64,000 bases of DNA from Dyella tabacisoli (GCF_003350925.1 NZ_KZ857175.1:336380-400379); one strand, 5' to 3'; positions 25,094 to 33,609 are shown, counted from the first letter of the stretch. The notes: a model not told the origin generated them from the letters alone. Translations and numbers: made by a program.

Positions 25094-26680
25094 TCAGGTT
25101 TGCTGATAGGAATGAATGCGCCCCGCTTGCTTGGGAATCATCTCGGCCAGATCTTTGAGGATCGGTTCGAAAATACGCACGCGTAACCACATGAAATTCT
25201 CTTCCAAGGCAATCGTGTTGCCTGAATCCTTGCCGAAGCCCATCGTCTGGTTGTTTCTGAGCCCAACAATGGGCACGCCATTATGTTTGGGCCATGCAAC
25301 GACTCCGGCGATAGATGCCGATGCATTGGAAGCCGAGCGGGAAAACTGCAGCCAATAATCGCCGACGTTTTGCGCAAACGCTTGGTCTTGTGCGGAAAAA
25401 TAAGCGTTCGTGGGCGGCGCGATGCTTCCAGTGTCCATCACATAGGGGATTTCGTCGCCATGGCGCGCACCGTTGGGGAAATTGGGCCGGATCTCCTCCG
25501 CGACGTAATCGAAATAGTAGCGCCAGCTTGCCGCTCCGGCTGCGCGGTGTTTCTCCGCGATCAGGTGTGACATGGTGGTGAACAACAGATCGCGGCCGAC
25601 CTGACGGCCTAGTTCATTATCATCAAGACCTGGATAAAGCAGCTTTACCGCCTCGTACTTTTCGGCCTTATGCAGGGCATCGATAACATCGGCAGGGCCA
25701 AAACCGAAATCCGCCAGTACGCTCGAATCGTCGCTGGTATTGCCGATGATTAATGGCAGTTTTGCTTGCTCGCCCTTCTCAAAAACATCGAGAATAGGTG
25801 TCGGCAGCACGCTGTCTCCGCTGATCGGAACCGGTCCGCCAAGCCGCGCTTCTTTTGACTCGATTTTCCAGAAGCCGCTCGCATCCAAGGCGCGAAGCGC
25901 GATCGCGATCTCGGCTGGGTCCGATTCTTTCAACTCGTGGTAGGCGGCAAAAGCCTCGCCTCTTTTCAGCGCATCTTCTCGCGTGGTATCGGGTAGCCCG
26001 TATACGCTCTGCGCCACGCCTTTGTGGAACAGTCTCGTCGCCAGCGGCGAGGTGAACAGGGACAGCACACTGCGGCCACCCGCCGATTGTCCGAAGATAG
26101 TCACGTTGCCAGGGTCGCCACCAAAAAGCGCGATATTGCGCTGGACCCACTCAAGTGCGGCGATCTGATCGAGCAGCGCAAAGTTATTGACCACTTCGCC
26201 CGGTGGATATTCCTGATCCAGCGCAGGGTGCGCAAAAAAGCCCAGGTGTCCGAGGCGGTAATTGACGCTGACCACGATCGCGCCGCGCTTGTTCAGCGGT
26301 GCACCGATATACACCGGCAGGCCGCCCGCGCCGATCACATAACCACCGCCATGAATCCATACCATGACTGGCAGCGGTGCAGCCTTCGTATTGAGCTGAG
26401 GTGTCCAGACATTCAAGTACAGGCAGTCTTCGTGCAGCGGATTGGGATCGCCACCGCCTATGTCGGCGCACAGCTCCCAATCCTGATGGCTGGAACTGCC
26501 GTGTTCCTTTGCTTCGAGCGGCTCGCTCCAGTGTTGCACCGGCTGTGGTGGGCGCCAGCGTAGCGTGTCGACCGGCGGTGCCGCGTAAGGAATGCCCTTG
26601 AATACGAAGATGTCTCCGTCCATGGCGCCTAGGACGGGCCCTTCTTGGGTCATGACCTGCAATTTATCGTAGTTTGACAT
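25094..26680 (-). CDS. Type B carboxylesterase/lipase
   Basis: Alpha/beta hydrolase of the type B carboxylesterase family (528 residues), expected to hydrolyse carboxylic esters. The oxyanion-hole motif is VWIHGGGYVIG, the nucleophile elbow FGQSAGGRSV, and ARHGDEIPYV carries the catalytic His; the family's EDCLYLNVWTP is present. There is no signal peptide with the ATG at 26680 (MSNYDKLQVMTQ), which has a strong AAGGAGAG ribosome-binding site 8-9 bases upstream; a longer in-frame start at 26773 is unlikely. It lies downstream of a 480-bp gap after the LysR gene, on the same strand. LysR control is possible but unproven. Confidence 0.92.
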   Translation of the reverse strand: MSNYDKLQVMTQEGPVLGAMDGDIFVFKGIPYAAPPVDTLRWRPPQPVQHWSEPLEAKEHGSSSHQDWELCADIGGGDPNPLHEDCLYLNVWTPQLNTKAAPLPVMVWIHGGGYVIGAGGLPVYIGAPLNKRGAIVVSVNYRLGHLGFFAHPALDQEYPPGEVVNNFALLDQIAALEWVQRNIALFGGDPGNVTIFGQSAGGRSVLSLFTSPLATRLFHKGVAQSVYGLPDTTREDALKRGEAFAAYHELKESDPAEIAIALRALDASGFWKIESKEARLGGPVPISGDSVLPTPILDVFEKGEQAKLPLIIGNTSDDSSVLADFGFGPADVIDALHKAEKYEAVKLLYPGLDDNELGRQVGRDLLFTTMSHLIAEKHRAAGAASWRYYFDYVAEEIRPNFPNGARHGDEIPYVMDTGSIAPPTNAYFSAQDQAFAQNVGDYWLQFSRSASNASASIAGVVAWPKHNGVPIVGLRNNQTMGFGKDSGNTIALEENFMWLRVRIFEPILKDLAEMIPKQAGRIHSYQQT

Positions 26681-27160
26681 TGACTTACTCTCCTTAGTGT
26701 TGTCAGGTGCTTTGAATTGAGTTTTCCCGATGTAATGCGTGGTTTTGTAATGCGTGGTTTCTTGCGCAGGCAACGTTTATCGCAATGACTGGATGCCAGA
26801 AGCCTGTTTAGAGTGCGCCGGAGTAAGCATTTGAAAGGCCTGATCCGGGTGGCGCAAATGAAATGGATTTCGTGTCATCGGTCTACACGTAAAGCGACAT
26901 TCATTGAATGCATCATTGATATGTGTTGATTCGCTATCGTGGATAGCTTGTGAAGATTAAGTCGATGCGGCGATACGGCGATGCGCGAAACTTATGCTTT
27001 ACGCTTGAGACGTCGTCATGGTCGAGGTGCGATAAGCCGACGCTTATCTTGACCACCATTAGGTGGAGATAATCGTCGATATAATGATGCGCGCTCTATA
27101 AGTGTATGGTGCGTGATTGACGACGCGGGTGGCCGAATCCAGGCACGCCCTATGGGTATC
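26681..27160. promoter_or_regulatory. 480-bp A/T-richer intergenic region upstream of the carboxylesterase gene
   Basis: No convincing coding frame was found on either strand. The region is visibly AT-richer than its neighbours. It holds a palindrome GATAAGC/GCTTATC with a 4-base loop at 27031-27048, and a second A/T-rich patch (GATAATCGTCGATATAATGA, 27068-27087). Since the esterase is read leftward, the promoter should lie near 26700-26800. The palindrome is a candidate operator or hairpin; its regulator is unknown. Confidence 0.4.
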
Positions 27161-28084
27161 TCAGAACGACTTCAGACGGGTGGACTGAATTTGCGCTAGC
27201 TGGGTAGCTGTTTCGCGGATTTGCGCCCATACCAGTTCGGCCACTGGCGACAATGAGCGGTGGCGCCGGCGGATAAGCGTTATGGCGCGTTTCACCGTAG
27301 GTGTCAGTGGGCGCACCGTCAGCAGTTTCGATGTCGGTAACGACAGGCCGGGCGTAACGCTGATGCCCAGGCCGGCTTCGACCATGCGAAAGGCGGCGTG
27401 CGTGTGGCCGGCTTGCTGTACCACGTTGGTTTCGATTGCTTGGGCGGTCAGTTGGCGGTCGATCAACCGGCGACTGCCCGAGGAGTGGTCGAGCAACACC
27501 AGCTTTTCTCCTTGCAGTTTTTTCCACGGTACGCTGGCGCGTTGTGCCAGTGGGTGATCGTTGCGACAGACCAGCACAAACGGATCATGCATGATGGTTT
27601 CGCTGTCGAAGCTATCGCTATCGGATGGTTCGATAGCCAGGCCGAAATCCACTTCGCCACCGCGTACGCTTTCCAGCACCAGGGTTTGCGACTGGTCGTG
27701 CAGCAGAATGCTCAGCTCGGGATAGTTGCGGGTGCAGGCGGCGATGCAGCTTGGCATCAGTTCGGCCGAGAGCGTAGGCACCGCCGCCACGCGTACTTTG
27801 CCGTGGCGCCGCTCACTCTCAGAGTGGACATGAGCGAGCACGCCCTCCAATTCGTCCAGTACCCGTTCCACCGCGCTTTGCAGGTAGCGGCCGGCGTCGG
27901 TCGGGACCACTTCGCGGGTATTGCGGTCGAACAGGCGAATATTGAGTTCGGCTTCCAGCTCGGCGATATGTCGGCTGATCGCCGGCTGGGTCAGGTGCAG
28001 GCTTTCGGCGGCTCGTCGAAAGTGCCGTTGTTTGGCAACGGCGAGAAAGGCACGTAGCTGGCGCAGGCTGATATTCATGCGCAT
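27161..28084 (-). CDS. LysR family transcriptional regulator
   Basis: A 307-residue LysR-type regulator. The winged helix-turn-helix is at residues 1-65 (ISLRQLRAFLAVAKQRHFRRAAESLHLTQPAISRHIAELE). The linker helix and the periplasmic-binding-protein-like effector domain follow (VRVAAVPTLSAELMPSCI, DFGLAIEPSDSD, AGLGISVTPGLSLP). It is divergently transcribed from the SBF-type transporter gene, 88 bp away, the usual LysR arrangement, so that transporter is its likely target. The inducer is unknown. Start MRMNIS at 28084; the second ATG (28078) is equally possible. Confidence 0.92.
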   Translation of the reverse strand: MRMNISLRQLRAFLAVAKQRHFRRAAESLHLTQPAISRHIAELEAELNIRLFDRNTREVVPTDAGRYLQSAVERVLDELEGVLAHVHSESERRHGKVRVAAVPTLSAELMPSCIAACTRNYPELSILLHDQSQTLVLESVRGGEVDFGLAIEPSDSDSFDSETIMHDPFVLVCRNDHPLAQRASVPWKKLQGEKLVLLDHSSGSRRLIDRQLTAQAIETNVVQQAGHTHAAFRMVEAGLGISVTPGLSLPTSKLLTVRPLTPTVKRAITLIRRRHRSLSPVAELVWAQIRETATQLAQIQSTRLKSF

Positions 28085-28101
28085 ATAGTATCAATAGATA
28101 A

Positions 28102-28122
28102 GATAAAGCGATTTGATTTATC
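28102..28122. promoter_or_regulatory. Candidate LysR-type operator between divergent genes
   Basis: In the 88-bp divergent gap, GATAAA (28102-28107) and TTTATC (28117-28122) form an interrupted inverted repeat with a 9-bp spacer, close to the T-N11-A dyad expected for LysR sites. The neighbouring TTGATTTATCAA is itself nearly palindromic. The A/T-rich surroundings suit overlapping divergent promoters. Confidence 0.45.
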
Positions 28123-28172
28123 AATGCCGACGCGCTGCAATAGCCGCCTCTTCCCCTGAGTTATCGCCGGCC

Positions 28173-29156
28173 ATGCCGCTGCGCCGCTTTCTCCCCGATG
28201 GTTTTACCTGCGCTCTGCTGACGACGGTGGTACTCGCCAGCCTATGGCCATGTCGTGGCCATGCTGCGATAGCGTTCAATGGATTGACCGATGTGGCGAT
28301 CGCCTTATTGTTCTTTCTGCATGGCGCCAAGTTGTCGCGTGAAGCGGTAGTGGCGGGCATGACGCACTGGCGGTTGCATCTGACCGTACTCGCCAGCACC
28401 TTCGTGTTGTTTCCGTTGCTGGGTTTGCTGTTGAGGCCGTTGCTGTCGCCGCTGGTGACGCACGACCTGTATCTGGGCGTGCTGTTCTTATGCACCTTAC
28501 CGTCTACGGTGCAGTCGTCGATTGCGTTCACCTCGATGGCGCGCGGCAATATTCCAGCCGCGATCTGTGCCGCTTCTGCCTCCAGCCTGCTGGGTATCGT
28601 CATTACGCCTTTGCTGGTCGGGCTGATGCTGGAATCGCATGGGCAGGGCGGAATGTCGTGGGATGCGATCGGCAAGATCGTGCTGCAGTTGTTGGTGCCG
28701 TTCGCGGCCGGGCAGGTGATGCAGCGCTGGATCGGTCGCTGGGTCGAGCAGCATCGCGGTTTGCTGCGCTATGTGGATCAGGGTTCGATTCTGCTGGTGG
28801 TCTATACGGCGTTCAGTACGGCGGTATTGCAAGGGCTGTGGAAACAGATGCCGTTACCCGTGCTGGGTGGTTTGCTGTTGGTCAACGCGGTGTTGTTGAC
28901 GCTGGCGCTGGTGGCGACGCGCTATGGTTCGCGTGCGCTGGGTTTTGATCGCGATGATGAAATTACCATCGTGTTTTGCGGCTCGAAAAAAAGTTTGGCT
29001 AGTGGTGTGCCGATGGCGAAGGTGTTGTTTGCCGGTCATCCGTTGGGGGCGATTGTGTTGCCGATTATGTTGTTTCATCAAATTCAGTTGATGACTTGTG
29101 CGGTGTTGGCGCGGCGTTATGCGCAGCGGGGGGAGATGGTTGTTTCAAGCCCGTGA
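28173..29156 (+). CDS. Bile acid:sodium symporter family (SBF-like) transporter
   Basis: A 327-residue inner-membrane protein with about ten hydrophobic segments, of the SBF-like family (E. coli YfeH type). Typical motifs are GLTDVAIALLFFLHGAKLS, LCTLPSTVQSSIAFTSMARGN (the conserved discontinuous-helix crossover), ASSLLGIVITPLLVGL and FCGSKKSLASGVPMAKVLF, the second crossover. Substrates of bacterial members are mostly unknown organic anions. ATG 28173 (MPLRRFLPDG) is preferred; an upstream ATG at 28113 gives an unlikely hydrophilic tail. It is divergent from the LysR gene. The last ~60 codons switch to G/T-ending codons, and the stop codon abuts repeat copy B. Confidence 0.88.
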   Translation: MPLRRFLPDGFTCALLTTVVLASLWPCRGHAAIAFNGLTDVAIALLFFLHGAKLSREAVVAGMTHWRLHLTVLASTFVLFPLLGLLLRPLLSPLVTHDLYLGVLFLCTLPSTVQSSIAFTSMARGNIPAAICAASASSLLGIVITPLLVGLMLESHGQGGMSWDAIGKIVLQLLVPFAAGQVMQRWIGRWVEQHRGLLRYVDQGSILLVVYTAFSTAVLQGLWKQMPLPVLGGLLLVNAVLLTLALVATRYGSRALGFDRDDEITIVFCGSKKSLASGVPMAKVLFAGHPLGAIVLPIMLFHQIQLMTCAVLARRYAQRGEMVVSSP

Positions 29157-29525
29157 GGGTTGTCGCTGGCTGGTTCGCCTGCGGCGGGCTTTCGAACCCC
29201 TGCCGGGGCCCGAGTCACTTTTCTTTGCTTGCTCAAAGAAAAGTAACCAAAAGAAAGAGCACCCCGGTGAGTCGCCCTTCGGGTACGTGAGGGTCGGCCG
29301 AGCTTTTCGACAGTGCATCCATGCACTGGCGAAAAGGCATCGACATCCATGTCGATGCCCCTGCGGGCCTTGTCGTCCGACCCTCACCGACGCACAGGGG
29401 CCCCAAGGTCAAGAGCAAGATCAAAAGCTAAAGTCAAAAGCTGCGAGCGTTGCTTTTGCCCCTCCCCCTACTTGTCCCGAAAAGGGGGCTTCCTTCGGTC
29501 GTAGGGGGAGGTTGGGAGGGGGTGT
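29157..29525 (+). repeat. 350-bp structured repeat element, copy B (3' of the SBF transporter gene)
   Basis: Same element as at 8103-8438, here on the plus strand. The core CGCCTGCGGCGGGCTTTCG starts 19 nt after the stop codon. Hairpin ACTTTTCTTTG/CAAAGAAAAGT is at 29217-29244. The outer stem GTGAGGGTCGG (29287-29297) pairs with CCGACCCTCAC (29377-29387) and encloses hairpin 1 (CAGTGCAT/ATGCACTG) and hairpin 2 (GGCATCGACAT/ATGTCGATGCC). It ends with the extended C-rich/G-rich module (about 29456-29522), whose 35-bp centre is in forward orientation. It fills the convergent gap before the hydrolase gene. Confidence 0.92.
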
Positions 29526-29550
29526 GCTTTTAACGTCGCCAGCACGCTAA

Positions 29551-30726
29551 CTAAGAGCAAGGCTGCTCAAGCTTGATCGGTGTGTACTCACTGCCATCCG
29601 GCCAGCGACCAAGATAAAGCTGCTCAGGTGTGCCGTTGCCGAAAACGGCATCAGGTAATTTGCCGTCGCGCAGGCTGTCGGTCATCGCGTCGATCACTTT
29701 CCAATAGCCGTAAAAATCCAACTGATTGAGCGAAGCGGAGGGCTCGAAGTCGCTGCGGCCTGGGATATGCGTCGGGATGGCTCGATTGGGCTCGTTGGCT
29801 CCGGCGGGAGTGCGTTTGGTCAGCGGAAAGTCGTAGCGGCTATCGGGTGCGCCGGGCGAGCCGTGGCCGGCAAGCACTTTCTTGCCGTTGTTCTCATCGC
29901 TGGGCAGCACCATCAGCACGCGACGATCGGCGCGGATACCGCATAGTCGCGCTGCCAAGGTGCGCGCGGTGGGTAATCCGATCGAGGTGTCGGCGGCGCC
30001 GGTGAGGATGGCTACGGGTAGCTCGGCTGGTAGTTTTTCTACTGCGCCGATGATGCTGCGGCCTTCGTCGCCGTGAACGACATGGTAGGCATCGCCGGGT
30101 GCGGCTAAGACCAGGGCGCGTGGTGCCGGCAACTGGTAGCGCTGGTAATCGAGGGCGAGGTTGAGCGAGATCGCCGCGCCCATCGAATAACCGTAATACA
30201 GCACACGCGTCGGGTCCGGGGTGAGCTCGCGTTGTTCTGCCAGGGCGGTCAGCGCGCGGCGGTCGGCCTGGGCCGCCGCTAGCGTGACGATCTGCGGCGA
30301 GGTTTGCGCCGATTCCTGGTAGACCGGATAGATCACCACCTGGCCGCTACGCGCGAGATGGTCGATCAGGCCGCCGAAGTTTTTCGGGTTCATGCCTTGC
30401 CAGCCGTGATGCAGAAACACCATCGGCACATTGCCGTGCAAGGCGGGTTGCGTGGGGATGAAAACGTAAACCCGTTGTGCGCCGTCGCCGAGTGTCAGCA
30501 CATCGACGGCGGCATGGGCGTGGCGTTGTTGCAGTGCTTGCGGGCCGAAACGTGCTTCTAGTTTTGCGTCTAGCTCGTCTTGCGCTTGCTCGCATGCGGC
30601 CAGTGGATGGCATGCCGTTTGCTCGTCGCGTGGCTGCGCATGCGCGGGTATGCCGGCTTGCAGCAGCATCAGTGCAAGCTGGCAGGACAGTGCGCGACGA
30701 AGTAAAGACAAGCGTGGTTTCATCAC
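29551..30726 (-). CDS. Exported alpha/beta hydrolase
   Basis: A 391-residue protein with a signal peptide (LSLLRRALSCQLALMLLQAGIPAHA) and an alpha/beta-hydrolase fold. The oxyanion region is VFLHHGWQGMNPKNFGGLI, the nucleophile elbow is YYGYSMGAAISLNLA (GYSMG), and a later GHGSPGAPDSRYDFP may carry the catalytic His. It overlaps the upstream SGNH gene by 4 bp, so it is the third gene of an MBOAT-SGNH-hydrolase operon and probably acts in the periplasm on an acylated polysaccharide or related ester. The substrate is inferred from context only. Confidence 0.82.
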   Translation of the reverse strand: MMKPRLSLLRRALSCQLALMLLQAGIPAHAQPRDEQTACHPLAACEQAQDELDAKLEARFGPQALQQRHAHAAVDVLTLGDGAQRVYVFIPTQPALHGNVPMVFLHHGWQGMNPKNFGGLIDHLARSGQVVIYPVYQESAQTSPQIVTLAAAQADRRALTALAEQRELTPDPTRVLYYGYSMGAAISLNLALDYQRYQLPAPRALVLAAPGDAYHVVHGDEGRSIIGAVEKLPAELPVAILTGAADTSIGLPTARTLAARLCGIRADRRVLMVLPSDENNGKKVLAGHGSPGAPDSRYDFPLTKRTPAGANEPNRAIPTHIPGRSDFEPSASLNQLDFYGYWKVIDAMTDSLRDGKLPDAVFGNGTPEQLYLGRWPDGSEYTPIKLEQPCS

Positions 30727-31895
30727 GGTGAGGCTACCGGGTTCGAGGGGCGGTGAATATCGGCAGAGGCGGGCTCTGCCGATGACTCAAGCCAGTGCAG
30801 CAAGGTGGGCGTGAACAAGGCGGCGCCCTGGTCGGACAGGTGGATGCCGTCGGTGGCGCGAATACGCGTGACGCTGCCGTCCTGCTCTTGCGCGAACTCG
30901 CGAAACTGGCCGTCTGGATCACCGACGTAGGGCGTGATGTTCCACCAGTAGGCATGCGGATTCTGGCTCACGACTTGGTAGGCAATGCGATTGATGTCGA
31001 GCATGCGCTGATTGTGCTTGGCGTTGCGCATGGGCGGCATGCTGGCCCAGATCACACGGGCGCCGTCGCGCGTAAGCATGTCGAGAAACTGGGTCAGGCG
31101 CGCTTCGTAGACGGCTATCCATTCGTCCGTGCCGAAGGCGAGTACTTTGCCGTCCACGACGAAACCTTGGCCGTCGTTGGCGCCGATCGCCACGATGATG
31201 ACTTCGGGTCGTTGCCCGTCGAGCATGACGGGGTATTCGTGCATCCAGTCGAATACTTCGGGGCGGCTCAATCCGGTGCCGGAGCGAAACGCACGCAGCG
31301 GCTTCAGCTCCGGGTGACCGGCCATGCCGCGCAGCAAGGTGGCGCTGAGGCCTACCGACATCATCGAGTCACCGACCAACGCCACAAGACGAGGGCCGTC
31401 CGAGTGCTTGGCGGGCAGCGGCGGCAGCTCGGTAGTCAGTGGCAAGGTGATGGCGGACAGAGCGGAAGTGTCGATGCTGCTCGCCGGAGCCGGTGCGCTT
31501 GCCGTGCCGGGCATCGGTGTGGCCGTGTGTGCACTGAACGGCGTCAAGAAGGAGCTTGCCGGCGGCGTGATGAGCGTCCACGGGTTTGCGCTTGGCGTTG
31601 CCGCGCAAGTGGCGGCAACGGTGGTCGGCGCAGTTGCCGGCGCATCGTTACGGCGCAGCTTTTGCAGATTCGCCAACGTGCGTTGACGCAGGCCATCGAT
31701 ACCCAGCGGCGCCAGCGATGCATGCAGCGTGTCGGCAACCGGCAGGGCGATGCTGCGCCATGGGCCGATCTCCAGACGTTGCGCCCACACGCGCAAGCCG
31801 CCTGATTCAAACAAGGCAATGACCAGCACAAAGACGGACAGCAGCCAGCCCAGGCTGCGGCTCGAATCGGTCAGGGGATGTCGTGGCTCGGTCAT
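30723..31895 (-). CDS. Membrane-anchored SGNH hydrolase-like protein (DUF459 type)
   Basis: A 390-residue protein with an N-terminal membrane anchor (SLGWLLSVFVLVIALFES), an Ala/Pro/Thr-rich linker, and an SGNH/GDSL-type domain. Block I is LVALVGDSMMSVGLSA with the Ser nucleophile, a block with IVAIGANDGQGF holds the Asn, and ATDGIHLSDQGAALF supplies the C-terminal Asp/His. It resembles DUF459 proteins, periplasmic partners of MBOAT acyltransferases. It lies 3 bp after the MBOAT gene and overlaps the hydrolase gene, so all three are probably co-translated. It may transfer or remove acyl groups in the periplasm, like AlgX/AlgJ; this is inference. Confidence 0.85.
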   Translation of the reverse strand: MTEPRHPLTDSSRSLGWLLSVFVLVIALFESGGLRVWAQRLEIGPWRSIALPVADTLHASLAPLGIDGLRQRTLANLQKLRRNDAPATAPTTVAATCAATPSANPWTLITPPASSFLTPFSAHTATPMPGTASAPAPASSIDTSALSAITLPLTTELPPLPAKHSDGPRLVALVGDSMMSVGLSATLLRGMAGHPELKPLRAFRSGTGLSRPEVFDWMHEYPVMLDGQRPEVIIVAIGANDGQGFVVDGKVLAFGTDEWIAVYEARLTQFLDMLTRDGARVIWASMPPMRNAKHNQRMLDINRIAYQVVSQNPHAYWWNITPYVGDPDGQFREFAQEQDGSVTRIRATDGIHLSDQGAALFTPTLLHWLESSAEPASADIHRPSNPVASP

Positions 31896-31898
31896 GGC

Positions 31899-33314
31899 TC
31901 AGAACTGAAAGTAGATAAACGGCGCGACGCCGCTGGGGCCAAGCAATTCGATAGCGAACAGCACCGTGGCAAACGCGGTGCCGCGCATCGGTGCCGACCA
32001 TCGGCAAAACTCGCGCTCCAACGCATCGTGCCAACGCGCCGGTGCGTACTGCCCGGCCAGGCCGAGCAAGAGCAGGGCCACCACACTGCCACCGGCCAAG
32101 GTCAATGGGCCACTCACGCTAAAGCGAGCGAAGACGTCCAGCGCCTGTTGCAACGATGGCGCACGAAAGAACACCCATGCCGCGCATACCGCGTGAAACA
32201 GCAGCAAGCGAGCGATCCAGCGCCACGCGATGGAGGTGCGTAGCCGGGTAAACCAGGGCAGCGCGGCCCACAGGCGGTGCACCATCAAATAGCCGCCATG
32301 CAGGCCGCCCCAGATCACGAAAGTCCACGATGCGCCATGCCAGAGGCCGCCGAGCAGCATCGTTATCATCAAGTTGCGCGAGGTAAACCAGCGGCCGCCA
32401 TGCGAACCGCCCAGTGGAATGTAAAGGTAATCGCGTAGCCAACTGGACAGCGAGATATGCCAGCGGCGCCAGAAATCCTGTGGATCGGTGGCGGTGTAGG
32501 GGCGATTGAAGTTGTCGGGAAAACGGTAGCCGAGCAACAGCGCGCAGCCGATGGCGATGTCGGTATAACCGGAGAAATCGCAATAAATCTGCACCGCATA
32601 GCCATACACCGCCAGCAGCATGTCCGGGCCGGCCAGCGCCTGCGGCGCGGCAAAGGCCGGGTCGACCAGGGCGACGGCCAACTGGTTGGAGATGATGACC
32701 TTCTTGACCAGGCCGATCACGATCAACATCAGGCCGCGATTGACAAAGATCGCCTGCGGGTCGGGTGACTTCGCCAGTTGCGGAATGAAATCCGAGGCGC
32801 GCAGGATCGGGCCGGCGATAAGCTGTGGAAAAAACGCCACGTAAAGCAGGGCATCGGGAATGCGTACCGGTTCTTTCAGCTTCTCGCGATAGACATCGCC
32901 CAGCAGCGAAATGGCATGGAACACGAAGAACGAAATGCCCAGCGGCAATAGTGGGCTTTCCAGTTGAAGTGCCGGCGGCTTGCCGACATGGCGCCATAGC
33001 TCAAGCAGGTTTTGCAGCAAAAACCCGGTGTATTTGTAATAAACCAGCACAGCCAGGCAAACGATAACGCCAAACACCAGCCATGCCTTGCGCACGACGG
33101 CCTGGGTGCTGCGTTGAATGCGTTGCGCCACCAGCCCGGCAAACAATGAAATGCCGAACAGCAACGGCACATAGGCCCAGTTCCAAAAGCCGTAGAACAC
33201 GTAACTGACCAGCAGCAGAAAGCCGTTATGCCAGGCCAGCCAACGCGTCAGCGGCCACGCAATGCCCAGCGTCAGCAGAAAGAACAGCGCGTATTCGACA
33301 GTAGGAAACAACAT
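31899..33314 (-). CDS. MBOAT family membrane-bound O-acyltransferase (AlgI-like)
   Basis: A 471-residue polytopic inner-membrane protein, expected to move acyl groups across the membrane for O-acetylation of an exopolysaccharide or cell-wall polymer. Family motifs are LLPLGISFFVFHAISLLGDVYR, YVAFFPQLIAGPILRASDF, YCDFSGYTDIAIGCALLLGYRFPDNFN, DFWRRWHISLSSWLRDYLYIPLGGS and the catalytic-His segment LGGLWHGASWTFVIWG. ATG 33314 (MLFPTVEYALFF) is the usual AlgI-type start. It heads the three-gene operon with the SGNH and alpha/beta-hydrolase genes. No polysaccharide synthase genes are adjacent, so the acceptor is unknown. Confidence 0.92.
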   Translation of the reverse strand: MLFPTVEYALFFLLTLGIAWPLTRWLAWHNGFLLLVSYVFYGFWNWAYVPLLFGISLFAGLVAQRIQRSTQAVVRKAWLVFGVIVCLAVLVYYKYTGFLLQNLLELWRHVGKPPALQLESPLLPLGISFFVFHAISLLGDVYREKLKEPVRIPDALLYVAFFPQLIAGPILRASDFIPQLAKSPDPQAIFVNRGLMLIVIGLVKKVIISNQLAVALVDPAFAAPQALAGPDMLLAVYGYAVQIYCDFSGYTDIAIGCALLLGYRFPDNFNRPYTATDPQDFWRRWHISLSSWLRDYLYIPLGGSHGGRWFTSRNLMITMLLGGLWHGASWTFVIWGGLHGGYLMVHRLWAALPWFTRLRTSIAWRWIARLLLFHAVCAAWVFFRAPSLQQALDVFARFSVSGPLTLAGGSVVALLLLGLAGQYAPARWHDALEREFCRWSAPMRGTAFATVLFAIELLGPSGVAPFIYFQF

Positions 33315-33609
33315 GGCGTGCCTAAAGCCTGTTCGCGCAACAGCCGCTGCCCCATGCACATGGCTGCGCATGGTGGGCACACGGTCGATAACGCATGGGT
33401 TGTGTTGCCGAGTTGGATATCCGTTTCACGTAGAGCGGCTTCCTTGCCTGAGTTTTGTAGCTCCCCCCGGTGCCATGGATGCCATGACACAGGCCTACAC
33501 ATGCTAGCGGGAAAATCTGGCGAGATGGGGACGCTGCGCTGTCGCAATCATGGCCTTTCCGCGTTGCCGCCCCTTCTCTCAGCGAGAGAAGATGCGGCTG
33601 GTCCAGCCT
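33315..33609. other. Intergenic region with a short perfect hairpin after purH
   Basis: No gene was recognised in this 295-bp gap between purH and the MBOAT operon. Near the purH end, CTTCTCTC (33573-33580) and GAGAGAAG (33584-33591) form a perfect 8-bp stem with a 3-base loop about 18 bp past the purH stop. It lacks a U-tract, so it could be a weak terminator or a stabiliser. The MBOAT promoter should lie toward 33330-33450. Confidence 0.4.

Noticed and set aside
24972-25190. 72-codon minus-strand frame after the carboxylesterase gene
   Set aside because: It overlaps the 3' end of the esterase gene and its unique part is a basic, low-similarity sequence without a start signal.
29098-29550. 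Open frames of 60-150 codons across the three 350-bp repeat copies
   Set aside because: Reading frames exist on both strands because the element is GC-rich and palindromic. Differences between copies follow base pairing rather than codon structure, and no ribosome-binding site or family was recognised.
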